Both the position numbers and the translations under genes were made by a program. The notes under the pieces are model-generated. The model did no database searches, had not been told where the DNA came from, and saw only the letters and a program-made list of their open reading frames with translations. Of a stretch of DNA of 64,000 nucleotides, positions 53,655 through 62,593 are shown piece after piece. This stretch comes from Ruegeria arenilitoris (GTDB lineage: Bacteria; Pseudomonadota; Alphaproteobacteria; Rhodobacterales; Rhodobacteraceae), in contig NZ_WQHX01000002.1 of assembly GCF_013035425.1 (NCBI RefSeq), positions 434,001 through 498,000 on the forward strand, given 5' to 3'. The stretch's first letter is position 1, and the number at the start of each line of letters is the position of its first letter.

Positions 53655-54503
53655 GTGGAAGAAGAAACGGGTACCTTTTGGGAATGGGTGATCCCTATGT
53701 GTTTCGTGCTCTGCGCAAGTTGGACGATCTGGCACATACCTGCATATATCCTGACCTGGGCTCCGCATGAAAACGAATCGAAGCTGGCACAAATTACAGC
53801 TGTGCTGGAAGGGTCGGATATTGCGCCCAATCTTCCCGGCCTTTTTGGCGGATTTGCGGACATCATCGACTACACCGCGCTGTTTCTGCTTCCAGTCTTT
53901 CTGATCTTGGGTATGCGCGGCGTTCGCGTGGCCTCGATGGAGTTTCAGCATTACAGGCCCATAGATCGGTTTGCGCTGTTCTTTGGACGGGTAACGATGA
54001 TGCTGATCCTGCTCATGACCAGCGTCATGCTATATGAGGTTTTCCTGCGCTACGCCCTTGAGGCCCCTACACTCTGGGCAAATGAGCTGACACTCTGGAT
54101 TGGCGGGTTCGTCTTTTTGTGCTCGGGTCTATACGGGATGCAACAGCGCAGCCACATCCGGATCTTTATCCTCTACGATGTGTGCCCGCGCTGGCTGCAA
54201 AAGATTTTTGACACAATCTGGACGCTTGTTTTCGTGATCTTCGCCGCCGGTCTGGTTTTTGGCAGCTACAAGCAGGTGTTCATCACCAAGTTCCACAATT
54301 GGGAGCTTTTCGGCACGGCCTTTGACCCACCTATCCCGGCAACGGTTCAGCCCGCTGTTCTGATCATCATCTGCCTTGTGGCAATACAGGCGGTGATCAA
54401 CTTGATCTGTGACTGGAATCTCGAACCTGAAAAACACACCGCCGCCGACGACATTGATGAAGAAGAGCTTGAAGCCATCAAACGCGCAGTAGGAGACAAG
54501 TAA
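53655..54503 (+). CDS. dctQ: TRAP transporter small permease DctQ (extended form)
   Basis: 282 residues. Helices near 8-32 and 73-95 precede the classic four-helix DctQ part (about 114-265), with LYEVFLRYALEAPTLWANELTLWIGG as the family signature. The extra N-terminal part makes it a long DctQ, matching the long DctM that follows. GTG 53655 is chosen because GGGGGAGG ends seven bases before it; ATG 53649 is too close to that site. The stop overlaps the dctM start (TAATG). It links binding protein and permease in the inner membrane. Confidence 0.9.
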   Translation: MEEETGTFWEWVIPMCFVLCASWTIWHIPAYILTWAPHENESKLAQITAVLEGSDIAPNLPGLFGGFADIIDYTALFLLPVFLILGMRGVRVASMEFQHYRPIDRFALFFGRVTMMLILLMTSVMLYEVFLRYALEAPTLWANELTLWIGGFVFLCSGLYGMQQRSHIRIFILYDVCPRWLQKIFDTIWTLVFVIFAAGLVFGSYKQVFITKFHNWELFGTAFDPPIPATVQPAVLIIICLVAIQAVINLICDWNLEPEKHTAADDIDEEELEAIKRAVGDK

Positions 54504-56332
54504 TGGATATTGGAACGATCTCGCTTGTCGTCGTTTGCGGACTAATTGTTCTGCTGGCCATCGGCATGCCGCTTGGTCTCGCCTCGGGTGCTCTGGCGCT
54601 TGTTGTACTTGTGCTGAAGTTCGAACCGACGCTGCTGACGGACCCGCAGTGCTATCTCTGGGCAACGTGTCCGGATCTGAACATCCCCGGCATGCTGACG
54701 GCACGACCGGGAACCGGGGCACTTTACATTCTCTTACAGAAGATATTCGATCTTATGACCGAATATGTTCTGTTGTCGGTTCCATTGTTCATCTTCATGG
54801 CGGCCCTGCTGGAAAGATCGGGGATCGCCAAAGGCATGTATGACGCATTGGACTATTGGCTGTCGAACGTGCGTGGCGGCATCGCCGTTGTAACCTCGCT
54901 GATGGCTGTCATCATGGCAGCGATGTCCGGCATCATTGGAGGCGAAGTTGTTCTGCTGGGTCTGATCGCCTTGCCGCAGATGCTGAGGCTCGGATACAAC
55001 CAGAATCTTGCAATCGGCACGATCTGTGCCTCAGGATCTTTGGGCACCATGATCCCGCCCTCAATCGTTCTGATCATTTATGGTCTCATCACCGAGACAT
55101 CGATTAAGAACCTATTTACCGGTGCTTTCATTCCCGGCTTCATGCTGGCCTCATTCATCATCATCTACATTCTGGTGCGCGTTAATCTGGACCCAAGTCA
55201 GGCCCCGCTGCCGGAGCGAAAACCCCATGAAACGGACGGGATGCACAAAGGAGCACTTTTCGGAGCATTCCTGTCGATCATGGGCGCAGCGGGCGCTTCC
55301 GTACTCTTATTGCGCGCGTTGTTTTTCCTTGTTAGCGGACAGTATATCCTTGAGGAAGGCGAAGATCCGATCTCGCTGGGGATGCCCTATCACATTCCTT
55401 ATATCGCAGCGTGGCTGGGCGGTTTTCTGGTGCTGGCGCTGTTTGTATTTGGACGCAAGCGTAGCGCACTTGGGTGGAAATACGGCAAGGGTCTTGTTGC
55501 GCCCTTTACCATCATCGGCGTCGTTCTCGGCTCCATCTACGGAGGGATCACGGGCATTACCGAAGCTGCTGGAATGGGCGCGCTCGCAGTCTTTCTGATT
55601 TCGATCATCATGGACCGCAGCTGGCCGGACTGGAAGGCGCTATTCAAAGACAACATGATCAAGGTGATCGCCATCCTGATCGCCACGACAATCGTCGCCT
55701 TTGGCCTTGGAACCTATATCGGCGGCGAGCAAAAAGCGATCTGGATATCCATGACCTACATCGTGGTGTTCTTTTACTGGTGTATGCGGGCACCAGGCAA
55801 AGTGCCATTGGTCTGGGACGGTCTGATGCGCACGTTGCGGTCTACCGGGACAATCATCTGGGTTACAATTGGTGCTGCGGCGCTGGCAGGTGCCTATACC
55901 CTTGCAGGAGGCCCCACATTTATCGCCAATATGATCGTCGGCTCTGAGATGCCGACCATGCTGGTCCTGCTTAGCATGATGGTCATCCTCTTATTCATGG
56001 GCGCATTCATGGACTGGGTCGGCATCGTATTGCTGATCATCCCGGTATTCCTGCCGATCGTGCGCAAGCTCCCGATTGAAGAAATCGGTTTCATTGGCCA
56101 GCTGGATCCCAAACACCTTTCTGTGTGGTTCGGGGTTCTGTTTTGTATGAATATGCAGGTAAGCTTTCTGTCACCACCCTTTGGTCCGGCGGCCTTTTAC
56201 CTGAAATCGGTTGCGCCTCCTCACATATCGCTGACAGATATCTTCCGCGGGTTCCTGCCGTTCATTTGCATACAGCTGCTTGCTTTGTCTGTGCTGTTGA
56301 TCTGGCCGCCCATCGTCGAGATCCTTTTGTAA
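54503..56332 (+). CDS. dctM: TRAP transporter large permease DctM (long form)
   Basis: 609 residues; standard DctM has about 430. The N-terminal half has LLSVPLFIFMAALLERSGIAKGMYDAL and IGGEVVLLGLIALPQMLRLGYN and GSLGTMIPPSIVLIIYG; the C-terminal half has GGITGITEAAGMGALAVFLISI, FMGAFMDWVGIVLLIIPVFLPI and SFLSPPFGPAAFYLKS. Between them is an extra region of about 100 residues with two hydrophobic segments and an acidic loop (EEGEDPISLG). Such long DctQM pairs form a separate TRAP subfamily. Coupled to dctQ by TAATG. Substrate inferred as a sugar acid. Confidence 0.94.
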   Translation: MDIGTISLVVVCGLIVLLAIGMPLGLASGALALVVLVLKFEPTLLTDPQCYLWATCPDLNIPGMLTARPGTGALYILLQKIFDLMTEYVLLSVPLFIFMAALLERSGIAKGMYDALDYWLSNVRGGIAVVTSLMAVIMAAMSGIIGGEVVLLGLIALPQMLRLGYNQNLAIGTICASGSLGTMIPPSIVLIIYGLITETSIKNLFTGAFIPGFMLASFIIIYILVRVNLDPSQAPLPERKPHETDGMHKGALFGAFLSIMGAAGASVLLLRALFFLVSGQYILEEGEDPISLGMPYHIPYIAAWLGGFLVLALFVFGRKRSALGWKYGKGLVAPFTIIGVVLGSIYGGITGITEAAGMGALAVFLISIIMDRSWPDWKALFKDNMIKVIAILIATTIVAFGLGTYIGGEQKAIWISMTYIVVFFYWCMRAPGKVPLVWDGLMRTLRSTGTIIWVTIGAAALAGAYTLAGGPTFIANMIVGSEMPTMLVLLSMMVILLFMGAFMDWVGIVLLIIPVFLPIVRKLPIEEIGFIGQLDPKHLSVWFGVLFCMNMQVSFLSPPFGPAAFYLKSVAPPHISLTDIFRGFLPFICIQLLALSVLLIWPPIVEILL

Positions 56333-56344
56333 GGAGGTAACACC

Positions 56345-57292
56345 ATGCTGACGCAAGAACAAAAGTCGCAGTTTGAGCGCGACGGCTATCTTGTATTGGA
56401 AAACGTCATTGACGAAGCCACTCGTCAGGCTGTGGTCGATGAGTACACGGCTTTGATGGACAAACTTTACCACCGCTGGCACGCCGAGGGCAAAGTGCAG
56501 GCCGCCACGTCGGATATGGGATTTTGGGACAAACTGGATGTGGCTTACAAATCCGGTTTCGACTGGTATCAACCGCTCGATATTTCCCTGCCCCACGCTG
56601 ACATCACCGAAGAAACGCCCATGCATTTTGGGCCGGCGGTGTTCGACATGGCAACGCATCCGCGTATTCTCGACATTGTCGAGAGCCTCATCGGACCTGA
56701 ACTTACGTCAAACCCCATACAGCACGTCCGGATAAAGCCACCCGAAAGAAATGTCGCAAAGGACGAGATCCGGGCGCACATCGTATCGACCGACTGGCAT
56801 CAGGATCAGGGAGTGACTTTGGAAAGCGCCGATAAGACCGAGATGATCACCGTTTGGCTCGCCATAACGGACGCCACGGTCGAGAACGGTTGCCTCCAAG
56901 TCAAACCAGGTCGCGGAACGGAATTGCTGCCGCACTGCTCGCTCAAACAAACCGGCATCCGCGAACGCTATCTGCCACAGCAAGAGGCTGTTCCGTGCCC
57001 CGTGAAAGCCGGCGGCGCCGTAATCTTTCATCCGCTCACTCCGCACGCAAGTCTGTCGAACCGCTCAGACGGATACCGCTGGTCATTTGATCTGCGCTAT
57101 AATGTGACCGGCCAAAGCACCGGGCGCGACCATTTTCCCAGCTTTGTCGCAAGGTCGCGCGCAAAGCCGGAAACCGAATTGCGGGACTGGCGCAAATGGC
57201 GCGACCTTTGGGAGGACACGCGCCTGCGTGTCGCCAACAGCCCTCATATTGAACAACATCGGTGGCCCACCTCCGGACCATATTGCGCCTGA
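56345..57292 (+). CDS. Phytanoyl-CoA dioxygenase (PhyH) family protein, third copy
   Basis: 315 residues. Starts with FERDGYLVLENVIDEATRQAVVDEY, as PhyH proteins do. STDWHQDQGVTL holds the HxD iron ligands (near 153-155), VWLAITDATVENGCLQVKPG is the core strand, and FHPLTPHASLSNRSDGYRWSFDLRYN the distal His with the 2-oxoglutarate Arg. A strong ribosome site AAGGAGG stands before ATG 56345. It is 12 bp after dctM and 3 bp before the UxaA-type gene, so it belongs to the TRAP operon. It may oxidise or demethylate a modified uronate before the dehydratase acts; this is inference. Confidence 0.9.
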   Translation: MLTQEQKSQFERDGYLVLENVIDEATRQAVVDEYTALMDKLYHRWHAEGKVQAATSDMGFWDKLDVAYKSGFDWYQPLDISLPHADITEETPMHFGPAVFDMATHPRILDIVESLIGPELTSNPIQHVRIKPPERNVAKDEIRAHIVSTDWHQDQGVTLESADKTEMITVWLAITDATVENGCLQVKPGRGTELLPHCSLKQTGIRERYLPQQEAVPCPVKAGGAVIFHPLTPHASLSNRSDGYRWSFDLRYNVTGQSTGRDHFPSFVARSRAKPETELRDWRKWRDLWEDTRLRVANSPHIEQHRWPTSGPYCA

Positions 57293-57295
57293 CTC

Positions 57296-58807
57296 ATGAA
57301 ACATTACGTCCGTCTTGATCCATCCGACAATGTCGTCACCGCGACCCGCGCTCTCGAAGCGGGAACGCAAATCGGAGCATGCGCCACGCGTGCGCTTATT
57401 CCTTCAGGCCACAAGATCGCCATTGCCCCCATCGCCAAGGGCGCTGAAATCCGCAAGTACGCTCAACTGATCGGCTACGCTGCCGAGGACATAGAACCGG
57501 GCGATCACGTGCACACTCAGAATGTGGACTTTCGCAATACCGATACCGCTTACGAATACGCAACGGACCTGCGTCCGGTGACACCGGTGTCCGAGGCTGA
57601 TCGAGACACTTTCATGGGGTACCGTCGTGCCAATGGACGTGTCGGAACACGTAACTACATCGCGATTGTCACTTCGGTAAACTGCTCGGCCACCGCCGCG
57701 CGCATGATCGCCAACCACTTCACGCCCGACATTATGGAAAAGTACCCGAATGTCGACGGCGTCGTCGCTTTTGTGCATGGAACCGGCTGCGGTATCGGAG
57801 GCGACGGAGAAGGGTTCGAAGCACTGCAGCGCGTAATGTGGGGATACGCACGCCACCCCAACCACGCCGGAGTTCTCATGGTCGGACTGGGGTGCGAAAT
57901 GAACCAAATCGACTGGCTGCTGGAAGCTTACGGCCTGCGTCAAGGACCCTGTTTTCAAGTAATGAACATTCAGTCTGTCGCCGGGTTGCGCAAGACGGTG
58001 GAACTGGGGATCGAAAAGGTCTCGGCTATGTTGCCCATCGCCAATGAAGCACAGCGCGAGCCGTGCCCCGCCTCTGAACTTATGGTCGCCTTGCAATGCG
58101 GCGGCTCAGACGCTTGGTCCGGGATTACTGCCAATCCAGCGTTGGGCTATGCCTGCGATCTGCTGGTAGCACAGGGCGGTACCGGCGTGCTGGCTGAAAC
58201 CCCCGAAATCTATGGGGCTGAACACTTGCTGACCCGCCGCGCCGTTGACAGAGATACCGGCGAGCGGTTGGTCGGTCTGGTGCGCTGGTGGGAAGACTAT
58301 ACCGAGCGCAACAAGGGCTCGATGGACAACAACCCGTCGCCCGGAAACAAGGCAGGCGGTTTGACCACGATCCTTGAAAAATCCCTCGGGGCTGCCGCCA
58401 AGGGAGGGACCTCTCCGTTAAACGGCGTTTTTAAATACGCTGAACCCGTCACTGCGAACGGTTTCGTTTTCATGGACAGCCCCGGGTATGACCCTGCATC
58501 TGTCACAGGTCAGATTGCCGCTGGCTGCAACCTCGTGTGCTTTACAACTGGGCGCGGGTCGGCCTTTGGATCAAAGCCCAGCCCGACCATCAAAGTTGCG
58601 ACAAACTCGACTATGGCCAAACGCATGGTTGAGGATATGGACGTGGATGCAGGCACCATTCTGACCGATGGCGTGTCAGTCGAGGATAAGGGCCGAGAGA
58701 TCTATAAGCTATTCCTGCGCGTTGCCTCTGGCGAGGCGAGCAAATCAGAAGCTCAGGGACTTGGTGATTACGAGTTCGTGCCATGGCAAATCGGAGCGGT
58801 AATGTGA
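57296..58807 (+). CDS. UxaA family altronate/galactarate-type dehydratase
   Basis: 503 residues. An N-terminal SAF domain (about 1-95, with YVRLDPSDNVVTATRALEAG) is fused to the large UxaA/GarD domain: GYRRANGRVGTRNYIAIVTSVNCSA, FVHGTGCGIGGDGE, GVLMVGLGCEMNQ, LMVALQCGGSDAWSG and FMDSPGYDPASVTGQIAAGCNLVCFTTGRGSAFG. Conserved cysteines and an iron site fit this group. It dehydrates D-altronate or galactarate-like acids to 2-keto-3-deoxy acids, which would then go to KdgK at 61730. No clear ribosome site before ATG 57296; it is probably translated by coupling with the PhyH gene. Confidence 0.92.
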   Translation: MKHYVRLDPSDNVVTATRALEAGTQIGACATRALIPSGHKIAIAPIAKGAEIRKYAQLIGYAAEDIEPGDHVHTQNVDFRNTDTAYEYATDLRPVTPVSEADRDTFMGYRRANGRVGTRNYIAIVTSVNCSATAARMIANHFTPDIMEKYPNVDGVVAFVHGTGCGIGGDGEGFEALQRVMWGYARHPNHAGVLMVGLGCEMNQIDWLLEAYGLRQGPCFQVMNIQSVAGLRKTVELGIEKVSAMLPIANEAQREPCPASELMVALQCGGSDAWSGITANPALGYACDLLVAQGGTGVLAETPEIYGAEHLLTRRAVDRDTGERLVGLVRWWEDYTERNKGSMDNNPSPGNKAGGLTTILEKSLGAAAKGGTSPLNGVFKYAEPVTANGFVFMDSPGYDPASVTGQIAAGCNLVCFTTGRGSAFGSKPSPTIKVATNSTMAKRMVEDMDVDAGTILTDGVSVEDKGREIYKLFLRVASGEASKSEAQGLGDYEFVPWQIGAVM

Positions 58808-59808
58808 AGCGGTTGCTGGTCGTTGGGGGCGGACTCATTGGTATTCGGCACGTTCACGCAGTAAAACAAAACCCCAACTGCACGTTGGTTGGACTAGCAG
58901 ATCCCGATACATCGATTGAGATAGACGCAAAGCGCTTTGCTTCTATGGACGACGTCAACGAAGAGGTTGATGGTGTTATCATCGCCACACCAACGCATCT
59001 TCACGCGACGCACGGCGTTTCTGCTGCATCGAGGGGATGGCATATGTTGATCGAAAAGCCGGTCGCAGAAAGTTTGGAAGAAGCCGAAACACTAAAAAAT
59101 GCTGTTTCCAATGCAGGCATACACACCCTTGTCGGCCACCATCGGCGTTATCATCAGACCTTGCAAAGATTGAAAAGCCACATTGAACAAGGCGCAATCG
59201 GTAAGCTCGTAAACGTTTCGTTGATTTGGGCAATGCGCAAGCCAGACAGTTATTTTGAGGGAAACTGGCGCACCTCTGGCGGAAGTCCCGTCATGATAAA
59301 TTTAGTCCACGATATAGACGTACTACGCTTCGCAATCGGCGAAATCTCCGAAGTTGTTGCCTTACGCGGGGCTTCGGTCCGTGGAGCGAACCGAATAGAA
59401 AGCGGAGCGGTAGCGATTGCGTTTGATAATGGCGCGACTGGAACAATCAGCTTTGCCGATACTACTCCCAGCCCATGGGGTTTTGAGGCTGGTATTGGCG
59501 AAAACCCAAATATTGGCACAACTCATCAAGACATGATGTGGATCACGGGTACCGAAGGTGCAATTAGTTTCCCGTCGCTGAACCTGTGGAACGGTCGTGA
59601 TTGGGGTACGGCAGCGCAAAAAGAGCAGCTGCCAAAACCAGTTCAAAAACGAACTCCGCTTGAGGCTCAGTTAGATCATTTCCTAGAAGTGATCGATGGT
59701 GCGCCTCCGCTTATCGACGTTTCCGATGCAGCGCGGACTCTAGCCGTCGCAACTACGATAGAAGCCGCGCTCAAAGAGCAAGTAACTCACATTCAAGCTA
59801 GGGCTTGA
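58804..59808 (+). CDS. Gfo/Idh/MocA family dehydrogenase (TRAP operon)
   Basis: 334 residues from GTG 58804, which overlaps the UxaA stop (GTGA) and follows GGAG; an ATG at 58783 inside the dehydratase gene is an alternative that adds seven residues. LLVVGGGLIGIRHVHAVKQ is the NAD motif, LIEKPVAESLEEAE has the catalytic Lys and GGSPVMINLVHDIDVLRFAIG the Asp/His region. The C-terminal beta-sheet domain is complete. It is the last gene of the TRAP operon and may oxidise the imported sugar or sugar acid; the exact substrate is unknown. Confidence 0.9.
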   Translation: MKRLLVVGGGLIGIRHVHAVKQNPNCTLVGLADPDTSIEIDAKRFASMDDVNEEVDGVIIATPTHLHATHGVSAASRGWHMLIEKPVAESLEEAETLKNAVSNAGIHTLVGHHRRYHQTLQRLKSHIEQGAIGKLVNVSLIWAMRKPDSYFEGNWRTSGGSPVMINLVHDIDVLRFAIGEISEVVALRGASVRGANRIESGAVAIAFDNGATGTISFADTTPSPWGFEAGIGENPNIGTTHQDMMWITGTEGAISFPSLNLWNGRDWGTAAQKEQLPKPVQKRTPLEAQLDHFLEVIDGAPPLIDVSDAARTLAVATTIEAALKEQVTHIQARA

Positions 59809-59960
59809 AATCAAATTGCGATTATCCCGAATGGGCAGTCTACCTCGCCCAGGTCAAAAAGAATGAGGATCGATTTCAGGGCGTTGTCGGGCTTAAAAAA
59901 CAGAAACCTCGGCTTCAGATGCGTTGATGAAACCGACTTTACAGATTGAAAGGAAAACCA

Positions 59961-60848
59961 ATGAGCAAACCATCTATTGGGTTCATCGGCCTGGGACTAA
60001 TGGGCGGAGCCATGGTTAACCGCCTGCAGGACTTGGGGTATTCAATTACAGTACTTGGCAATCGCGATCGAACTTATTTGGATGCGGCAATCGACCGTGG
60101 CGCGCGCGAAGCTGAAAACGCTAAACAGCTGGCAAAATCAAGCGACATAGTGATGCTTTGTATGGGGACATCTGAACAGGTCGAAAACCGCATGCGCGGG
60201 GATAACGGCGTCATTTCCGGACTGAATAATGGGGCTATTGTTGTTGATTTTGGCACTTCACTTCCTGGCAGCACCAGAGCTTTGGCTCAAGAAGTTGCTG
60301 ACGCAGGCGGCAGCTTCTTGGACGCCCCTCTTGGCCGGACACCTTCACATGCGCTGGAGGGGAAGCTAAATATCATGACCTCAGGGGATAAAACGGCTTT
60401 TGACAGAGCAGAACCCGTTTTGAAGGACTTGGGAGAAAACGTATTCTATCTCGGTGCAGTTGGATCGGGGCATACGATAAAACTGATCAACAATTTCTTT
60501 GGAATGACCGTCGCAAACGCAATGGCCGAAGCGTTTGCGATGGCTGACGTCGCAGGAGTAGACCGGAAACAGGTGTATGACGTAATGGCCGCCGGGCCTT
60601 TGCACTCGGGCATGATGGACTTCGTGAAAGCGTACGGTGTTGAGAAAGATCCAAATCAGTTGGCTTTTGCGATCAAGAACGCTGCAAAGGATCTTGGGTA
60701 TTATGACCAAATGGCGCGAGATGCAGGAGTGACAAGCGTAATGTCGCAGGGAACGCTTGCTGCATTAAACGATGCGCGAGATAACGGTCAGGCAGATGAC
60801 ATGGTCAGCCAAATGGTCGACTATTATGTAAATCGCTTCAAGACCTGA
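59961..60848 (+). CDS. NAD(P)-dependent beta-hydroxyacid dehydrogenase (GarR-like)
   Basis: 295 residues. IGFIGLGLMGGAMVNRLQDLG is the NAD motif, FLDAPLGRTPSHALEGKLNIMTSG the substrate loop, and GSGHTIKLINNFFGMTVANAMAEA the catalytic Lys/Asn helix. It belongs to the tartronate semialdehyde reductase/3-hydroxyisobutyrate family, distinct from the copy at 48687 (IKLINN here, CKLANQ there). ATG 59961 follows AAAGGA. First gene of a three-gene rightward run with a DMT permease and KDG kinase, 152 bp after the TRAP operon. No hairpin was seen in that gap. Confidence 0.9.
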   Translation: MSKPSIGFIGLGLMGGAMVNRLQDLGYSITVLGNRDRTYLDAAIDRGAREAENAKQLAKSSDIVMLCMGTSEQVENRMRGDNGVISGLNNGAIVVDFGTSLPGSTRALAQEVADAGGSFLDAPLGRTPSHALEGKLNIMTSGDKTAFDRAEPVLKDLGENVFYLGAVGSGHTIKLINNFFGMTVANAMAEAFAMADVAGVDRKQVYDVMAAGPLHSGMMDFVKAYGVEKDPNQLAFAIKNAAKDLGYYDQMARDAGVTSVMSQGTLAALNDARDNGQADDMVSQMVDYYVNRFKT

Positions 60849-60851
60849 TTG

Positions 60852-61733
60852 ATGGCTGTCACCGCCAGCTCAACCGCGGACCTGCCGCGTCTTGGCATCT
60901 TGTTGATGCTGTCGGCATGGCTGCTGTTTTCTTTTGTTGATTTGGGCGCAAAGTGGCTGGCCGTGGCCGGAATTCCGGCGTTTCAATTGGCCTTTATGAG
61001 GTATGCTGGGCACTTTGTGATCTCACTAGGTGTGATCGCGAAAGGCGGAGTGGATCTAAGCCGGTTTAAAACCGATCATCCTTGGCAAGTCATCAGCAGG
61101 GCGCTTCTTCTGATATCCGCGACTGTTTTAAATTTCTACGCGCTGCAATTCCTTCCGTTGACGGTGGTGTCGGCCATAATGTTTTCAAGCCCTGTCATCG
61201 TGTGTTTTCTTTCAGTTTTTGTGCTGAATGAATCTGTTGGCCCTTGGCGTTGGGCTGCCATCTTGCTGGGATTTGTGGGCGTCCTTGTTGTCGTTCGACC
61301 ATTTGGAGCCTCATTTCATCCGACAATGCTCCTTATCATCTACAATTCGACGGCGCTGGCGCTCTATTCAATTATGACCCGAAAACTCTCCGGAATCGTC
61401 GCTGTCGATACAATGCAATTTTATCTGGGGTTGGTCGGAACAGTCGTATTGCTGCCATTTGCTTTGTGGTTCTGGATTCAACCTGAGAACGCTTGGGGTT
61501 TGATTGTTCTAATCGGGTTAGGCGTGTTTGGTTGGGGCGGACATCAACTGCTCACCAATGCTCATCGATTTGGTACGGCCAACCAGTTGATGCCTTTCAC
61601 TTATTCGTTCCTGATTTATGTGGCGATTTGGGGCTATCTGTTTTTTGGAACAGTACCTGACGGCAGTACGCTCGCAGGTGCGGCACTGATAATGACGGCA
61701 GGGCTGATTATCTGGAAACGGGAAAAAAAATGA
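60852..61733 (+). CDS. DMT superfamily permease (EamA)
   Basis: 293 residues with ten hydrophobic helices in two EamA repeats; the first ends near PVIVCFLSVFVLNESVGPWRWAAILLGFVGVLVVV, the second near FTYSFLIYVAIWGYLFFGTVPDGSTLAGAALIMTAGLIIW. The helix-loop motif with Glu (LNES) and the paired final helices are typical. It probably exports or imports a small polar compound. ATG 60852 is taken as start; a TTG directly before it is less likely. It overlaps kdgK by ATGA. The role in sugar-acid metabolism is inferred from its position. Confidence 0.9.
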   Translation: MAVTASSTADLPRLGILLMLSAWLLFSFVDLGAKWLAVAGIPAFQLAFMRYAGHFVISLGVIAKGGVDLSRFKTDHPWQVISRALLLISATVLNFYALQFLPLTVVSAIMFSSPVIVCFLSVFVLNESVGPWRWAAILLGFVGVLVVVRPFGASFHPTMLLIIYNSTALALYSIMTRKLSGIVAVDTMQFYLGLVGTVVLLPFALWFWIQPENAWGLIVLIGLGVFGWGGHQLLTNAHRFGTANQLMPFTYSFLIYVAIWGYLFFGTVPDGSTLAGAALIMTAGLIIWKREKK

Positions 61734-62593
61734 CGCGAATAGCCTGCATCGGCGAAGCAATGATTGAATTGTCCATATTGGATGATGGCGCAATAGTGGG
61801 CGTTGCTGGCGATACTCTGAACACCGCAATCTACCTGCACCGTCAAGCTCCTGATTTGCAGTTGGATTACGTTACCTGCATTGGGGATGATCCGTTTTCA
61901 AATCGAATATCCGAGTTTATTTCCGGCCATGGTATTGGAACAGCAGAGATCCATACCATTGCCGGTGCATCTCCTGGTCTTTACGCAATTACAACATCTC
62001 ACAGTGGTGAACGCAGCTTTACTTATTGGCGAAGTGAGTCCGCTGCGCGGCAACTGTTTTCCGACCTCGATTTTAGTGGACTGGAAATTTACGACGCATT
62101 GTACTTGTCCGGAATTTCAGTGGCCATCCTCCCGCACGAAGTCAGGATTGCTTTGCTGAATTGGCTCGATCGAAACCCAGCCAAGTTTATCTACGACAGC
62201 AATTATCGACCACGCCTCTGGGAAAGTGCTGATCACGCCCGGCAAATTAATGAACGGCTTTGGCACCGTGCAGACGTGGCCTTGCCATCGATCGACGACG
62301 AGATGGCCTTGTTTGGTGAAAGCGCCGAACAAGTCGCCGATCGGTTCGCCAAACACCCCGGCCTTGGTGCCTTAAAACGTGGCGCACAAGGTCCCCTTTC
62401 AATCGGTGAAGAGGTACATCAAACCTATTTGCCAGCGGAAAACGTTGTGGATACAACTGCCGCCGGCGACAGTTTTAATGGAGGATACTTGGCCGCTTTG
62501 TTGTCCGGAAAATCGCAGGCCGAGGCATTGCTGGCTGGTCATGCGATGGCATCCAAGGTTGTGCAGTTTAGGGGCGCTATTATTCCTGAATAA
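61730..62593 (+). CDS. kdgK: 2-Dehydro-3-deoxygluconokinase KdgK (PfkB family)
   Basis: 287 residues. IACIGEAMIELS at the start, GDTLNTAIYLHRQAP, SFTYWRSESAARQL (typical of KDG kinases) and VDTTAAGDSFNGGYLAALLSG with the catalytic Asp. It phosphorylates 2-keto-3-deoxy-D-gluconate to KDPG, the common end of glucuronate and galacturonate breakdown, so it joins the UxaA-type dehydratase to the left and UxaC/UxuB to the right. KDPG aldolase is not in the window. Its end overlaps the convergent uxuB end by 14 bp. Confidence 0.93.
   Translation: MTRIACIGEAMIELSILDDGAIVGVAGDTLNTAIYLHRQAPDLQLDYVTCIGDDPFSNRISEFISGHGIGTAEIHTIAGASPGLYAITTSHSGERSFTYWRSESAARQLFSDLDFSGLEIYDALYLSGISVAILPHEVRIALLNWLDRNPAKFIYDSNYRPRLWESADHARQINERLWHRADVALPSIDDEMALFGESAEQVADRFAKHPGLGALKRGAQGPLSIGEEVHQTYLPAENVVDTTAAGDSFNGGYLAALLSGKSQAEALLAGHAMASKVVQFRGAIIPE

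Noticed and set aside
57404..58096. Minus-strand open frame of 230 codons opposite the UxaA gene
   Set aside because: Shadow frame over conserved dehydratase motifs, with no start signal.
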